Position numbers and translations under genes: made by a program. Source: Echinarachnius parma (Eukaryota; Echinodermata; Echinoidea; Clypeasteroida; Echinarachniidae). From it: 64,000 nucleotides of DNA. The stretch lies in NCBI GenBank assembly GCA_037951105.1, contig JBAMJV010001409.1, positions 62,001 to 126,000 of the forward strand, read 5' to 3'. Shown here piece by piece: positions 20,450-31,426 of this stretch (positions are counted from its first letter, which is position 1; every line of letters begins with the position of its first letter). A model generated the notes under the pieces. That model saw only the letters and a list, made by a program, of their open reading frames with translations. It was not told the DNA's origin and searched no databases.

Positions 20450-22742
20450 GGACAAAACATTAATATGGGTTGAATAGTTTTAAATTAATATATTTTATTA
20501 AGACATTTGTACTTTTACTTGTGCCAGAATTTGATATGTATTTGTTTTCTTTTTCGTAGATAGATAAGGTCGTTTTCCATGAGTAAAGGACCGTAGATAA
20601 TATCACAAGTATATTTAAAAGGTTTATGATTAATGTGACTCACTCTCTAATAAGATTTTATTGGCTTATATTTTTGGAGTACTTTGAAGTTTCCCATTTT
20701 GTGTTAAAATATGATAAAGATAAACAAACTTTTCTATTCGCTACGATTCACAGACATGTAAAAAATAACCGCCATGAATATAAAGTGAACTATAAGTTTC
20801 CAAAGCCATTGTCAAACTATTATTTCAAGCGATTACATTTTCTACATCGTCGACTTCATTTGTTTCGAAACTTCTTCGTCATCACTATCCTCTATATATT
20901 TCCGTGTTTATTCATTTACTTTCACCAATCAAAGTCATCAATTGGCACATTAATAGAAACGGTTTGTCAAACCATGGATAGTATCCATGGTCAAACACTG
21001 GTTCACTTTCATCCCACCACCGCAGCTAGAGTTCGATGTATATAGTTAGTCAATAATCATAATTGCGCATTCAGCGAAATACAATGAAATCAAGGAAGTA
21101 TGAGGCTCCCCCCCCCCCCCCCCCCCCAACAACAACGAACCAAAACAAATCCAAATAGAAATACAAATAAATAAATAAAACATGAACAAAGTTTTAAAAA
21201 TCAATAACTTTAAAAAATAACAGCAACAACAACGAACAAACAAAAACAAGCATACAAAATAAAAGATTCTATTTTCCTCATACGTGTATCTCGTATGGCA
21301 CTTCGGAAGTGGTATCGAACGACAAGTATTCAGGGCTCTTAAAACTCTCTTCATCCATAGACATACTAGCATGGACAGTCATCGACTTTTAACATATTCA
21401 TTCACCTGTTGAATACAAAGATATCACCATGGCACCCAATGCTTGCTTAATCCCATTGATCGTATCATCGTCGCCGCCGTGAAGACCGATGACAGTCAAG
21501 TTTTAAAAACAATTTTCATTAAACTTACATTTTCCGAAGAACTTGAACAAGCCGTGTCTTTGAGTTGACTTTTAATGAAAGAACGTGATTTGATGATCAT
21601 TTAATATTGATCTGTATTGATATCTGTGTATTGTGTGTACTTTTGTGTGGGGGGGGGGGGGGGGGGGTGGGTGGTAGGGGGGGGGGGGGTGTGGAACTGC
21701 AGCCGCCAAATACGCCAGTGAATACAAGGAGCATTCATATTAAATGAATAAATAAAAATGATGTTATAAGTGTTATATTCTTATTCTTTTCTGATGAATT
21801 AGTGTTATTATAATGAAGCAGTTTATACCAAAAATCAACATCTCTGTCAAACTGAAATAATAAAATTGAAATTTATATTTCATGAAATTGAATGTAAACA
21901 CTAGATTATCGTTCAAATATAAATGCCAATCAAAACCATATTGTATCTGCCCTTCAGTGTTAGTATGCTCACATACGAACACAAAGCACACACGATAACA
22001 ACCATCACAGATCAAAGTAAGAAATAAAAAGACACCGTTCTGTAACGTAATAAATTTGTCCATATGTTAGAAAGTGAATTTAATGTAACATTATCACATG
22101 TTGTGATTATCCAGTAGCTGTGAACAATATTCAGTTTACCTATACACAGTATGTTATTCAAATTAAGTAAGCTATCACTATGATACACAGACATTATTTG
22201 TTGTGAGTTTTTGTTGCTACGTGTTTAAATGATCAGCAATATTTTGTACAAATCTGTTTAATACATTATTAATTATTACAGGAAAAAAGCAAATACTTAA
22301 TGTGTTGATGGTGCGCACTATACTATATTATTCTTGATGATTCTCCTTACCTGCAGTATACATGTATTTACAATCATCTATGTAAAAGGAAAAGGGCAAG
22401 CTATTGAATTATTGATTCTTTGTACATAATTAATTTCATGATTATTAGCGTCGATCGAGAAAGAGACCTATGTAGTTCTCATTTACATTAAAAATTACAC
22501 ATTCAATTATCTGGGATCTCAATACCATTATCAAATGTATTGTAGATTTGTTAATACGAAATACTTCCCGATCAGGATTAATTATGCTATTTTGTTATCT
22601 ATTTTCGAAATATAGTAATAGCATGGACGTGAGTGAAATTACGCAACAGACCTCAATTACGAATAGAAGTATGCATTTGTTGAGCTATTCTTTATTTCAA
22701 TGTTTATAATCCGTTTTATTCTTTTTACATTATTTACAATCA
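20450..22742. other. Gene-free AT-rich flank with poly-C and poly-G tracts
   Basis: A 139-codon plus-strand frame (20626-21045) has no motif, is Lys/Phe/His-rich as expected from AT-rich DNA, and is not called. Poly-C at about 21107-21127. Poly-G at about 21650-21690, broken by short T/A interruptions. 21900-22500 matches the AT-rich block repeated at 27.6, 49.9 and 56.0 kb. Confidence 0.4.
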
Positions 22743-23230
22743 AAAGTGATACGAAAATTGTTAAACTCTAATATCATCAGTTTAATTATTTTGTTGTCAA
22801 TAACACCGACAAAGGATTTCATCTATCACGAAGAAAAGCTTTCTGATGATAATAACACTCCTTGCTATTAAAGTAATACGGCTCATTTCCTTGATTGATT
22901 GACTAATCGAATCAAAGAATTATACGTGTTCGATATGTATAATTGATTGTATATATATACACATTATATATCTGCATTATAAATACAAAGTGATACGAAA
23001 ATTGTTAAACTCTAATATCATCAGTTTAATTATTTTGTTGTCAATAACACCGACAAAGGATTTCATCTATCACGAAGAAAAGCTTTCTGATGATAATAAC
23101 ACTCCTTGCTATTAAAGTAATACGGCTCATTTCCTTGATTGATTGACTAATCGAATCAAAGAATTATACGTGTTCGATATGTATAATTGATTGTATATAT
23201 ATACACATTATATATCTGCATTATAAATAC
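22743..23230. repeat. Perfect two-copy tandem duplication, 244-base unit
   Basis: 22743-22986 and 22987-23230 appear identical base for base by reading. Non-coding, AT-rich unit ending in G-C-A-T-T-A-T-A-A-A-T-A-C. Confidence 0.9.
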
Positions 23231-23256
23231 ATAAACTAATATATAAAGATATCATA

Positions 23257-23782
23257 CAGGGTGGCCCAAAAAAACCGAACGGAGCACTTCCCTAAATACA
23301 TTTTGAAAATAATTATGATTATGATTATGATTAAAATGATTATGATTAAAAAAAAAAAATTTTGGTCGTGTAAATTATGTTTTAAGGCGCTGTGAGGGAC
23401 ACTGTCAGGTTCCCATTTTTGTCAATTTTTACCAAGTCACTGTATGATAAATTGCACTTACTGCCCGCCAGAGCATCGAACAACGAGCAATTCGCGCGCT
23501 ATTGTTAGTGTACATTCAGCTATGTGCCGAGAGAATTGGCATGGTTGTTCGAAGCTATAACTGGCAGGAAGTGCGATTTATCAGGCACTGACTTGGTAAA
23601 AAATGCCCGAAATGGGAGCCTGACAAGGAGTTACTCAGAGCGCCCTAAAACAAATACTTCACGACCAAAATTACTTTTCTTGGTATTGATTTTCATTAGA
23701 AAAGACATCAAATCCGATGGACATAATCATGTTGTTACTTTATTTTGGGAAGTGCCCCGTTCCGCTTTTGGGGGCCACCCTG
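23257..23782. mobile_element. Fold-back MITE with CAGGGTGG ends and TA duplication
   Basis: Ends CAGGGTGGCCC and GGGCCACCCTG, flanked by TA. The inverted similarity continues inward: TTTTACCAAGTCACTG in the left half pairs with CAGGCACTGACTTGGTAAAA in the right, so each half is essentially one arm of about 250 bases. Mariner/Tc1-type non-autonomous element by its TA target and terminal bases. The 87-codon frame inside is not a gene. Confidence 0.8.
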
Positions 23783-23953
23783 TATAACAGTTGTGTACAT
23801 TCTGTAAGTATTAACAAAGTGTCGTGTTTATATCAGAAATTTTATGTCAGATGACCAAATGAGTGTCAAGATAAAATCTGGAGTTCCAGCAGCCTTTGTC
23901 CGTTATCCGTGAAGCACCGCTTATACAGGGTTTTTGCCGCATGTTTTATTCGT

Positions 23954-24364
23954 TTATTGCTGATCCATGTGTGGGTTCAGCAGCGCGTAGTCAGACGAGT
24001 CAAAGAACTCGTCCAGGTAAAGGTGGACCGGATCTCTGCGCGGGACCATGCCAGAGGACACTCTCCCGCTTGCTCCGCTGCTTGCCTGCGGTGCATCGCT
24101 CCCCTGCTGTACATAATCATGAATCGCCGATGAAAACAATGTCGGCTGCCTGAAGTCATTGCCGACGTCGTAACCACTTCTTGGAGCGGGAGTATCGCCC
24201 GAAAAGCAAGGAAGATGACTGTACTCAGTATCTGCTGACATCGCTTCGCTATTCTCTCCAGACTCGACATCAGAAGGAGCGTGGACGTCTGACAGGCTTG
24301 ATGCACTTGTGGGAGCGTCGCGTCCGTCTGCAATGCGAGCGGCTGGTTGATTCTCGCCCGACAT
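23954..24364 (-). CDS. Distal tyrosine-tail block of receptor E
   Basis: 136 codons from ATG, Ser/Asp-rich and disordered-looking. Motifs: T-E-Y-S-H-L at Tyr48, V-P-R-R-D-P near 110, and Y-L-D-E-F-F-D-S-S-D-Y-A-L-L-N-P ending M-D-Q-Q-stop. S-D-Y-A-L-L fits the ITIM consensus S-x-Y-x-x-L. The conserved end and its place about 120 bases beyond the E reading frame, as also seen 3' of F and G, indicate a second coding exon of the long-tail receptor. However, the position matching the G acceptor lacks AG here and no phase-matched donor is evident, so splicing is unproven. A separate small gene is the alternative. Confidence 0.6.
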   Translation of the reverse strand: MSGENQPAARIADGRDAPTSASSLSDVHAPSDVESGENSEAMSADTEYSHLPCFSGDTPAPRSGYDVGNDFRQPTLFSSAIHDYVQQGSDAPQASSGASGRVSSGMVPRRDPVHLYLDEFFDSSDYALLNPHMDQQ

Positions 24365-24488
24365 CGTAGGACAATTGTTTTAAAAAATGGTCACATAACT
24401 ACTTGAAAACGCCATGGCATCAAAGTGCTTTGTTCAATTAGCCATCTACGTATTTATCGACGTAATGGCTGTAAAATGTGTGTTGCAA

Positions 24489-26006
24489 TTACGAACTAAT
24501 ACTCGGTTTACATGTTGAGAAGGTAACATTGATTAGTAACATATTTGTATTAGTCCATAATTGACCATATATTGATAACAGCACAATGCAAACATTTTCT
24601 TTTCCAGAGGCTAGTATAAGATTATCGTAATCAGAATCGTCAACATCTCCAGGAAAGTATGAACACACGTTCTTCTCGACCTTTTTATACTGCATGCTTC
24701 TTTTCTTATCTGGTTTAGCATACAGGGCACTCAGGATATCATCATCGACTGTGTTGCATTCTACCGATAAATCGTCGACGGTTGAAGCTGGTAGGTTATG
24801 CGAGGTCCGATGACCACTGCCCTCGAGATCAGGGATGTCATTGTGTTTGTAATCATCTACCGTGCTGTATGTGTTCTCGTTCTGTAGGCCTCCACCGTCA
24901 GCACCACGTGCTGTAACTTCAATTGCTACTGAAGTCCCTTGTCCATTGACCTGGCCAATTTCAGGACGACCTCCGCGTGTAATGGGCACTAGATTCAAAC
25001 TGCCCCCACTCTCTTCATATGGTGAGCAATCATGGCCCAGGTCAGAAGTGCCGTTGTATGGCCTTGGAGGCAATGTCGGTGGTTGATGTTGATGAAGTGA
25101 CCAGGGCAAGTTTACATGACTTTCATTCCCACGAACACCTCCGGACTGATCATTGGTGGCAGAAAGAGCATTAACACTTGGGAAAGATGAAAGTGTCGGC
25201 TGTTGTGGCATAGAGATCATATCGATGGCATCCGTTGTGTTTGATCGTGTCAGGGCAACTGAAAGGTCCTGATGGTTGATGTTTAGTCTTTCATTTCTTT
25301 TACGCCCCAGAACAGTGGACAGGATTGCCACAGATAAGATTAAGATAGTGATTATGAAAACTATGTCTCTGGGTGTTATTAGTTGTCCGGCTGAGCCTTC
25401 GTTCGGTGGTTGGGTCGTACATGTTTCTTGCGAGGATTGAGGTTGTACCGAACCCGTTGTTAGCACGGAATCAGTGGATTGTGTTCCGCCATTCTTACGT
25501 CCGGTAATTACAGAAATACTTATTTCATCAGAAACAGTTGTATGCTGATCGATGTTGTCACTAGTGGAAAGTTCCTGACTGATTGTTGAAATTTCTGTAG
25601 GCTCGGTAAGGTTTAAGGCAAGGTTTGTGTATTCACCATGGTTGTAGGTAATATAGTATTCACCGTAATCAGTATTACGCAGAGGACCTTTGATAATGAA
25701 GGAAAAGCATTGTAGACCACAAAGCTCAAATGTGAAATGGCTATCATGTTCTATTTTGGCGTTACACCATATGTAGCAATTGCGCGGATCGCAGCCAAAT
25801 TCGGAACGGCAATTCCCAATAGATTCGTCTTCACTTCGATTGAATTGGATTATATCTGATGCATTCAAGTACTGATCGATAATACACTGTACATTGACAA
25901 CTGTTCCGTTCCATTCAAGTTCATGATGTCTCTTGCAATCAAACGAAAACGAAGAACATGGCTGGATCACGAGAAACAGTGACCAGACTGCCAGAAATAT
26001 ATCCAT
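24489..26006 (-). CDS. Receptor E: long-tail, ITIM-like, ectodomain subtype II
   Basis: ATG at 26006 is chosen because it begins the signal peptide M-D-I-F-L-A-V-W-S-L; 15 in-frame codons precede it. 505 residues. Ectodomain 22-135 with cysteines 24, 41, 66, 72, 77, 81, 96, 100 and N-T-D-Y-G-E-Y-Y-I. Ser/Thr stalk 136-212. The membrane segment 214-234 (I-V-F-I-I-T-I-L-I-L-S-V-A-I-L) has Thr where short-tail members have Arg. The tail has P-T-L-P-P-R-P-Y at 310 (class II SH3 ligand form), Y-E-E-S at 330, T-Y-S-T-V at 380, L-Y-A-K-P at 429 and S-D-Y-D-N-L at 460 (ITIM form, also YxN). Inhibitory-type signalling through SH2 phosphatases is inferred from motifs. The last about 35 residues may be intron read-through. 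Confidence 0.82.
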   Translation of the reverse strand: MDIFLAVWSLFLVIQPCSSFSFDCKRHHELEWNGTVVNVQCIIDQYLNASDIIQFNRSEDESIGNCRSEFGCDPRNCYIWCNAKIEHDSHFTFELCGLQCFSFIIKGPLRNTDYGEYYITYNHGEYTNLALNLTEPTEISTISQELSTSDNIDQHTTVSDEISISVITGRKNGGTQSTDSVLTTGSVQPQSSQETCTTQPPNEGSAGQLITPRDIVFIITILILSVAILSTVLGRKRNERLNINHQDLSVALTRSNTTDAIDMISMPQQPTLSSFPSVNALSATNDQSGGVRGNESHVNLPWSLHQHQPPTLPPRPYNGTSDLGHDCSPYEESGGSLNLVPITRGGRPEIGQVNGQGTSVAIEVTARGADGGGLQNENTYSTVDDYKHNDIPDLEGSGHRTSHNLPASTVDDLSVECNTVDDDILSALYAKPDKKRSMQYKKVEKNVCSYFPGDVDDSDYDNLILASGKENVCIVLLSIYGQLWTNTNMLLINVTFSTCKPSISS

Positions 26007-26497
26007 TTTGTATAAAATCGGCAATAAAGATAATTGCCTCTTTCCTTGCACGAATAAACGTAGAGGAAATATGCAGTCGGTTCAAATAGTCTAATGAGAT
26101 TACTATTGACAGAGACACAGAAAGATGGTCAGAGTAGTACAGCCTACTTGGTAAGCCTTTTTGGCGAAGGTAAAACAGACGAGTGGGGAAGCGCAAAACT
26201 CCAATAAATGGATAGGTCCATCAATTCTGTATCGGTATGTCCGGCTTGTCATCATGGTCAAGTAGGCGGTAATTTATAATTCTCTTGTCAACTTGTTTCA
26301 AAAGTTATTCAACGATTCTCCTTTAGCCAGTGATTTATTGGGTTTACATTCATATACATGAAACAACAATAGTTTGTGGCAGCATTATGTATGAGTTTTT
26401 ATTAATTGATGTTTTTTTTTATGGGCACTTTACTTTTGTGATGATTTTATCTCTTTGATTGGTTTCTCCTTGTTTCACGTTTTGGTTTCATGACTTT

Positions 26498-27062
26498 AGA
26501 GGGATAGTTGAGTTTTGTCATTGAGGGCGCTACACAAATAATTATTTTATGAGATAATGACAAACGGAGTGTCAAATTCGAAAGAGCATACAATTTTGAC
26601 GACAGAATAAACTTTATTTGATCATAATCGGTTCAGAAATGGCTGAAATATCCATAAACATTACCATTTGTAATATTTGTGGGCCCTACAAATATTCGAT
26701 AATTTTGAACCAGCCGTAACAAATTTTTTGTTTTAAATCGTTCCTTATTTCAAAAATTTACAAAAGAGGTTTGTAAATAGTTGGTGATTATCGATCTATC
26801 TTATCACTTTTTCACCAAAACATCACATGCACTATAACTTATTTTAAATGGTTGAAACCAATGAGTTTTTAGAGAGCGCCCTCTTGAGTTTTAACAGCTC
26901 TTTTGTAATAATAACAGGCTCTCTACTTAGTCATTTGTAATTTGTCATTCCTTTCGGGCATGATGGAGTTATTACTATGTAATTGTGCAGGTTTTTGGTT
27001 ACTAAACTTCAGTTTGACCAATACTGTACTCTCTTTTAATTACCAAAACTCAACTATCCCTT
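26498..27062 (-). mobile_element. MITE family 2, about 565 bases
   Basis: Terminal inverted repeats AGGGATAGTTGAGTTTTG and its complement at the right end, inserted between a TTTA and TTTTAA context. Genes G and H keep an uninterrupted version of the same flank at 54800 and 48098. Related copies in inverse orientation lie at 38545 and 57938 (shared AGAGAGTACAGT, GGGGGCGCTCTCT-like and GATGATTATC-like blocks). Confidence 0.65.
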
Positions 27063-27284
27063 TTAATTACCTTTATGAAGCCCAAGCCATTTGGCGTTCC
27101 AAGACACAAGAGGGGCACATAGCGCCCCCTATAATTCTGTTATTATTAAATCGACCACTTACATTCATATTTGGGGCACATGTTAACCACGCCAAGCCCT
27201 ACAAGTTGCAATTATATACATTTCTAAATGTCAAAATATGAGGGCGCTTTTCAGGCATGAGGGTCGTGTAAGCGGGGTGAGGGT

Positions 27285-27530
27285 GGGGGGGGGGGGGGGG
27301 GGGGGGGAAGCCGAGTCCGAGACCACTGGTACAGTTGTGTGATCGGGGGGGATCCGAGACCCTTCATTTAGTAAATGTTCGAGACCGATACAAAGTGGAC
27401 TCGAGACCGGTCAAAAGTGCACCCGATGCTGACAAAAAGGAGACCTTCCTGAATGGGGGGTGGGGTCTCGGGTCTACTTTTTACCGGTCTCTAGTTTACT
27501 TTGTATCGGTCTCGGACTCGGACATTGTCC
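27285..27530. repeat. Poly-G tract and GAGACCGATACAAAGT inverted repeats
   Basis: After about 20 guanines, the motif CGAGACCGATACAAAGT then GAGACCGGTCAAAAGT recurs in inverse orientation at 27475-27520 (ACTTTTTACCGGTCTC, ACTTTGTATCGGTCTC). Together they could form a hairpin of about 45-base arms. No gene. Confidence 0.6.
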
Positions 27531-27539
27531 AACATTCAA

Positions 27540-27992
27540 CATGGATGAGAATAACTACAGGCTAAATTATATTTAATTTAAGTGGTTTTCTGCTCCTTTT
27601 GCTCACATAGACACACACAACGCACCAATAAACAAACATTCAAACAAACAGATCAACAGAAGAAATAAAAACAGAACGCACTGGTGTGCAACTATTTTGC
27701 CAAACGTAAGTATCGGATTTAATGTAACAAAATCGAAATTTGTGTTCTAGAATCGAGTCGATGAAATAGTCTTATATTCGTATTGATATAAAACAATATG
27801 TTATTCAAATTTATTGGGATATCACTATAATAAACGTACATCAATTATTGGTGCAGTATTTTTATAATTATTAAGTAATCTGCAAAATTCGTATAATCTT
27901 GCAAAATAGCAAGCTATAAGCAATGCATGGTCAATTATTTCTAAATTAAGTATCAACCTCGATCAACAAACAGACCTGCGTATGTGCAATAT
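27540..27992. other. AT-rich duplicated flank
   Basis: Matches the blocks at 49905-50230 and 56030-56350; no gene seen. Confidence 0.4.
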
Positions 27993-28974
27993 TGTAACGG
28001 ATTTTGCCGTTTTGACGGACAAAATGTTATAGGATGAAGATGATGATGATAATGGATGTCTGGAAGGCCGAGGTTATATAGTTCTAAATCACATTCATAA
28101 TCACATTCACTCTTTAAGCACGTTCCACAAGCTTGGAGAATAGATCACAGCTGGCGAGAGTTATTCGGTTACTCGTTTATTCTTCTATAAACAGCTTCGT
28201 ACAATGCAATGACGTATAACTTCTAACTGAACTAACTTCGTACTCAAACTGTCTTCTACAACTTAACTGTCTCAAATCTTGTACTGAACTGACGACTGAC
28301 TAAACTTGAATTCCACTCCCTAATAATAACTGACTTTTATGAACTTGATGATAACTAACAACTGACTCCGAATGAACTATGAACCCCGAATGAGAGAAAT
28401 GTCGAAGTATATATAGGCCAGAGGACAAAGGATGACATCTTAAAAGGCACCGAAGAGGGAACTAAAATGCAACAAAGAAAGACCTCTAGTGACTTGACAT
28501 TACAACACTTCTTAGAAATACACCTATAAACATTGCAGGGCAATAAGATTAAGCTAACGGTAAAGATCTAAAGGTAAGGGTCAACACAATGGAGGATATC
28601 TGCAGGTAGATGCGAGGTTCACGACTAAAGAATTAAGGACATGGTAAAACAGATTATAGACATCAAAGTATAACACCGCTTTTGAGAGAGGAGGGTTACA
28701 AGGAAAGAAGAGCATACAAAGATGAAGTTAAGATGAGAGACAATAGATGGGCAAACGGGGGAAACACATAAAAGCGATGGTATATGAATGGCATTGTAAG
28801 GTGAGGGTTAAGTGGGAACCAACTCACACGGTTTAAGAGGGTGGAAGTTGCTGGTTGGTAAACAGCGCAAAAACAAAGAAGTAACAGACTATATACATGG
28901 GGAATATAGAGGTCAGTGACTGGGTCCAATACTAATTGCAACACTATTAAATGCATGTATCTACATTCGTTACA
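27993..28974 (+). mobile_element. Probable solo LTR
   Basis: Starts TGTAACGG and ends CGTTACA, with inverted TGTAACG/CGTTACA termini, flanked by ATAT (or AATAT sharing one base). 982 bases, distinct base composition from neighbours, a TATA-like AGTATATATAGGCC at about 28407, and no gag/pol on either side. This fits a solo LTR of a Gypsy-like retrotransposon; strand is assumed from the TATA-like element. Confidence 0.6.
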
Positions 28975-30448
28975 ATATATATATTCCAAAGTACTTCTCT
29001 CTATTATCATTATATTCATATTGTTCTGTCTAATGCCACTGCCTAGTTTCAATTATTCGAGTATATTTTTGTTCTATAATATGCGGTGCATTTAATCTGA
29101 TATATATATATACATGTATTTACAAACCATCCTTGAAATAGTTATATAAATAGTTAAATAACAGGGTTATTTTTTAAGAATATTAACCACAACCCTAACC
29201 CTAACAAACAGTCAAGCGAAATTCTCATAAACATGAATAAGCATAGGTTCAATTATCTTTCACTATGTCTTCTAAATAAAAGTTTGTCCAATGCTGTACA
29301 TTATATGAGCATGTAGAACGAATCACTCCGAATTATATAATTGTTTATTATCTGGACTGATATGCTTAATTCACAATGAACACTATTCCATAAAAAGTAA
29401 CGAGCTATCGCATATATAGATGATACAAAGTTGTATTCTCTATCATGATTGTTTCGTGATGTTTTGTCTAAAAATGTATATTAGGATGACGTGTTTTCAA
29501 CATGCTTAATTATGTGGTGCGCCTTATCAGCAATATTTTTACAACAGCCATAAAATAGCAAGACACTATTGGATTATTTGTGTAGAAAACTTGTACATTA
29601 TTAGTTTCAATCGACAGAGAGACCTGCTTAATTCTCATATCCATGAATAACCACACGTGCAATTTTCATTCGTGAAATTCTATGTATATTTTGTCTGAGA
29701 ATGAACATGTTGAACGGAATAATTCCCGATAATGTGTAATCTACTTTGAAAGTATTGAGTGTAAATCTTGTGAAAAGGTTCATTTTCATCTATCCTTCGA
29801 TTCAAAGAATCCATGTTATACCGTTTGAATTAGTGACAATCAAAAGCGGTATTAAGATTCCATTAAACATCCAGTAAAGAAACAGTATCATCATTCGAAT
29901 TATAAAAAAATAAGAACATCAACAGAACATTAAACTTTCAAACACCTATGGGACATACTGAATGATTTAAGTGCTTTATATACATGCATTTATCCATAGT
30001 GATCACGTTTCGTTTATTCTTCAATGAAAGTCAATCGTCAGTATTAACAAAAATATATATGTATTTACATCAGAATGCTGGCTCTTCGTGTCAGTTTACA
30101 CTTTACAACATGTGGCTTTATCAGCTCAAAGTCAATGAATCCAGACGAGTGTCAAGATCAAAGCCGGATCTCTAATTATCTAACAAAGCGTTCCGTTACC
30201 GTTCGGCTGTGGGGAGTGGCGTGGACGGGCTTTATTGTGGTGCTTGCTTGTTGGTCGGTCATTTTAATGTTAAAGCTAACATTACATGAGCTTCCGGGAT
30301 GCTCACTCCCTGGACGCCACCCAAAGCGACTCGCGCTTACTACGCGCTTGCAGGTTGGAGCCCCCATAACAGAGTTTCTGACTACGCCTCTGTCTGTAGG
30401 CCAAGGACTGCCCTCAACTAACACGATGTCGCTGGTTTGATTATTATC
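28975..30448. other. 3' flank of unit F, copy of a repeated block
   Basis: No supportable gene. Matches 50370-51640 and 56440-57540, including the ACCCTAACCCTAAC stretch at 29190 and the G-A-T-C-A-C-G-T-T-T-C-G segment at about 30001. 30180-30230 matches the sequence at 51720 that precedes the SINE in unit G. Confidence 0.45.
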
Positions 30449-30892
30449 TTATTCTTGATCCATTTGTGGACTCAGCAACGCGTAGTCAGATGAATCAAAG
30501 AACTCCTCCAGGTAATGTTGGCCTGGATCTCTGCGTGGGACTACACCCGCTGACACACTCCGGCTTGCTCCCCCACTTCCCCGAAATGCAACATTCCCCT
30601 GCTCTACAGAAGCAGGAGTCGTCGTTGGAAACCGGGTTGGCTGCCCGACGTCAGTGTTGACGTCATCACTTCTAGGAGGAGAAATTTCATCTGCATAGCG
30701 ACGGGGATGACTGTAGACAGATCCTCCTGCAAAGGCGCCATCATTCTCTCTAGAATCTGATTCAACGAGACGTGTAGTGCTGGGAGGGTAGTCATCACTG
30801 ACATCAGCTGGAGCGGGCAGTTCCGGTGGGTTAGAGGCCGCTGCGCCTTGTTTTGCGATGCTGGACGCTGGTGCTGGGTTTCCAAACGACAT
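30449..30892 (-). CDS. Distal tyrosine-tail block of pseudogene F
   Basis: 147 codons from ATG. It begins M-S-F-G-N-P like the G block and ends with G-Q-H-Y-L-E-E-F-F-D-S-S-D-Y-A-L-L-S-P-Q then M-D-Q-E and a stop. The CTTTTAAG sequence just upstream resembles the acceptor seen in G. The frame is intact although the body of gene F is destroyed, so it is a recently orphaned exon, or is used by another transcript. Ser/Pro/Asp-rich, no folded domain seen; Y-S-H-P occurs where E and G have Y-S-H-L. Confidence 0.55.
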   Translation of the reverse strand: MSFGNPAPASSIAKQGAAASNPPELPAPADVSDDYPPSTTRLVESDSRENDGAFAGGSVYSHPRRYADEISPPRSDDVNTDVGQPTRFPTTTPASVEQGNVAFRGSGGASRSVSAGVVPRRDPGQHYLEEFFDSSDYALLSPQMDQE

Positions 30893-31091
30893 CGAAGGAT
30901 ATGAGTCTTAAAAGCCGGTCATCATAGGGATAGCTATATATTCCTAACTTAAGATGCTTGTGCATTATACACTTAAATATGTATCTATCAACATGATCGA
31001 CGAATGACAAGTTTAATACATTTGTACCGGTAGAAAAATGACATTCAGCTGACATTATGCCATGTAAACAGTCATTTCTTGCAAGAATATG

Positions 31092-31426
31092 TCAGGTGCA
31101 AAGTTGTCCAAATATTAGCCGGAAAGGGGAAATTTCTGTCTTGATCTTCCCACGCTGATCATCCCTTCTCTTCTCTGGTTTGGCATACAGAGCACTCAGG
31201 ATATCATCATCGACTGTGTTACAGTCTACCGATAGATCGTCGACGGTTGAAGTTGGTAGGTTATGCGAGATGCGATGACCACTGGACTCGAGACCAGGGA
31301 TGTCATTGCGCTTGCAATCATCCACCGTGGAGTAAGTGTTCTCATCATGCAGGCTTCCATCTTCTGCACAAAGTGTCGCAACATCAACTGCTATGGAAGT
31401 CCCTTGCTCACCGTCTTGGCCAATTA
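31092..31426 (-). pseudogene. Receptor F, 3' part (cytoplasmic tail)
   Basis: Continues the long-tail reading frame after the transposon: E-N-T-Y-S-T-V-D-D, G-H-R-I-S-H-N-L-P, then L-S-A-L-Y-A-K-P-E-K-R-R. Compared with G, the S-D-Y-D-D-L segment and the G-K-E-N-V-C-I end are deleted; K-T-E-I-S-P-F jumps to L-I-F-G-Q-L. Together with the 5' part at 36976-38044 this is one gene split by a 5.5 kb insertion. Confidence 0.8.

Noticed and set aside
20626-21045. 139-codon plus-strand frame
   Set aside because: No motif, signal or conservation with other units; Lys/Phe/His content as expected by chance in AT-rich DNA.
24549-24620. Splice donor at AAT/GTTTGC near the end of receptors E and G
   Set aside because: Weak site, absent in C and H, and phase 0 while the distal exon of G would need phase 1; left as an open question.
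29190-29212. ACCCTAACCCTAAC telomere-like stretch
   Set aside because: Only two to three units, and repeated within the duplicated flank at 56549; not a telomere.
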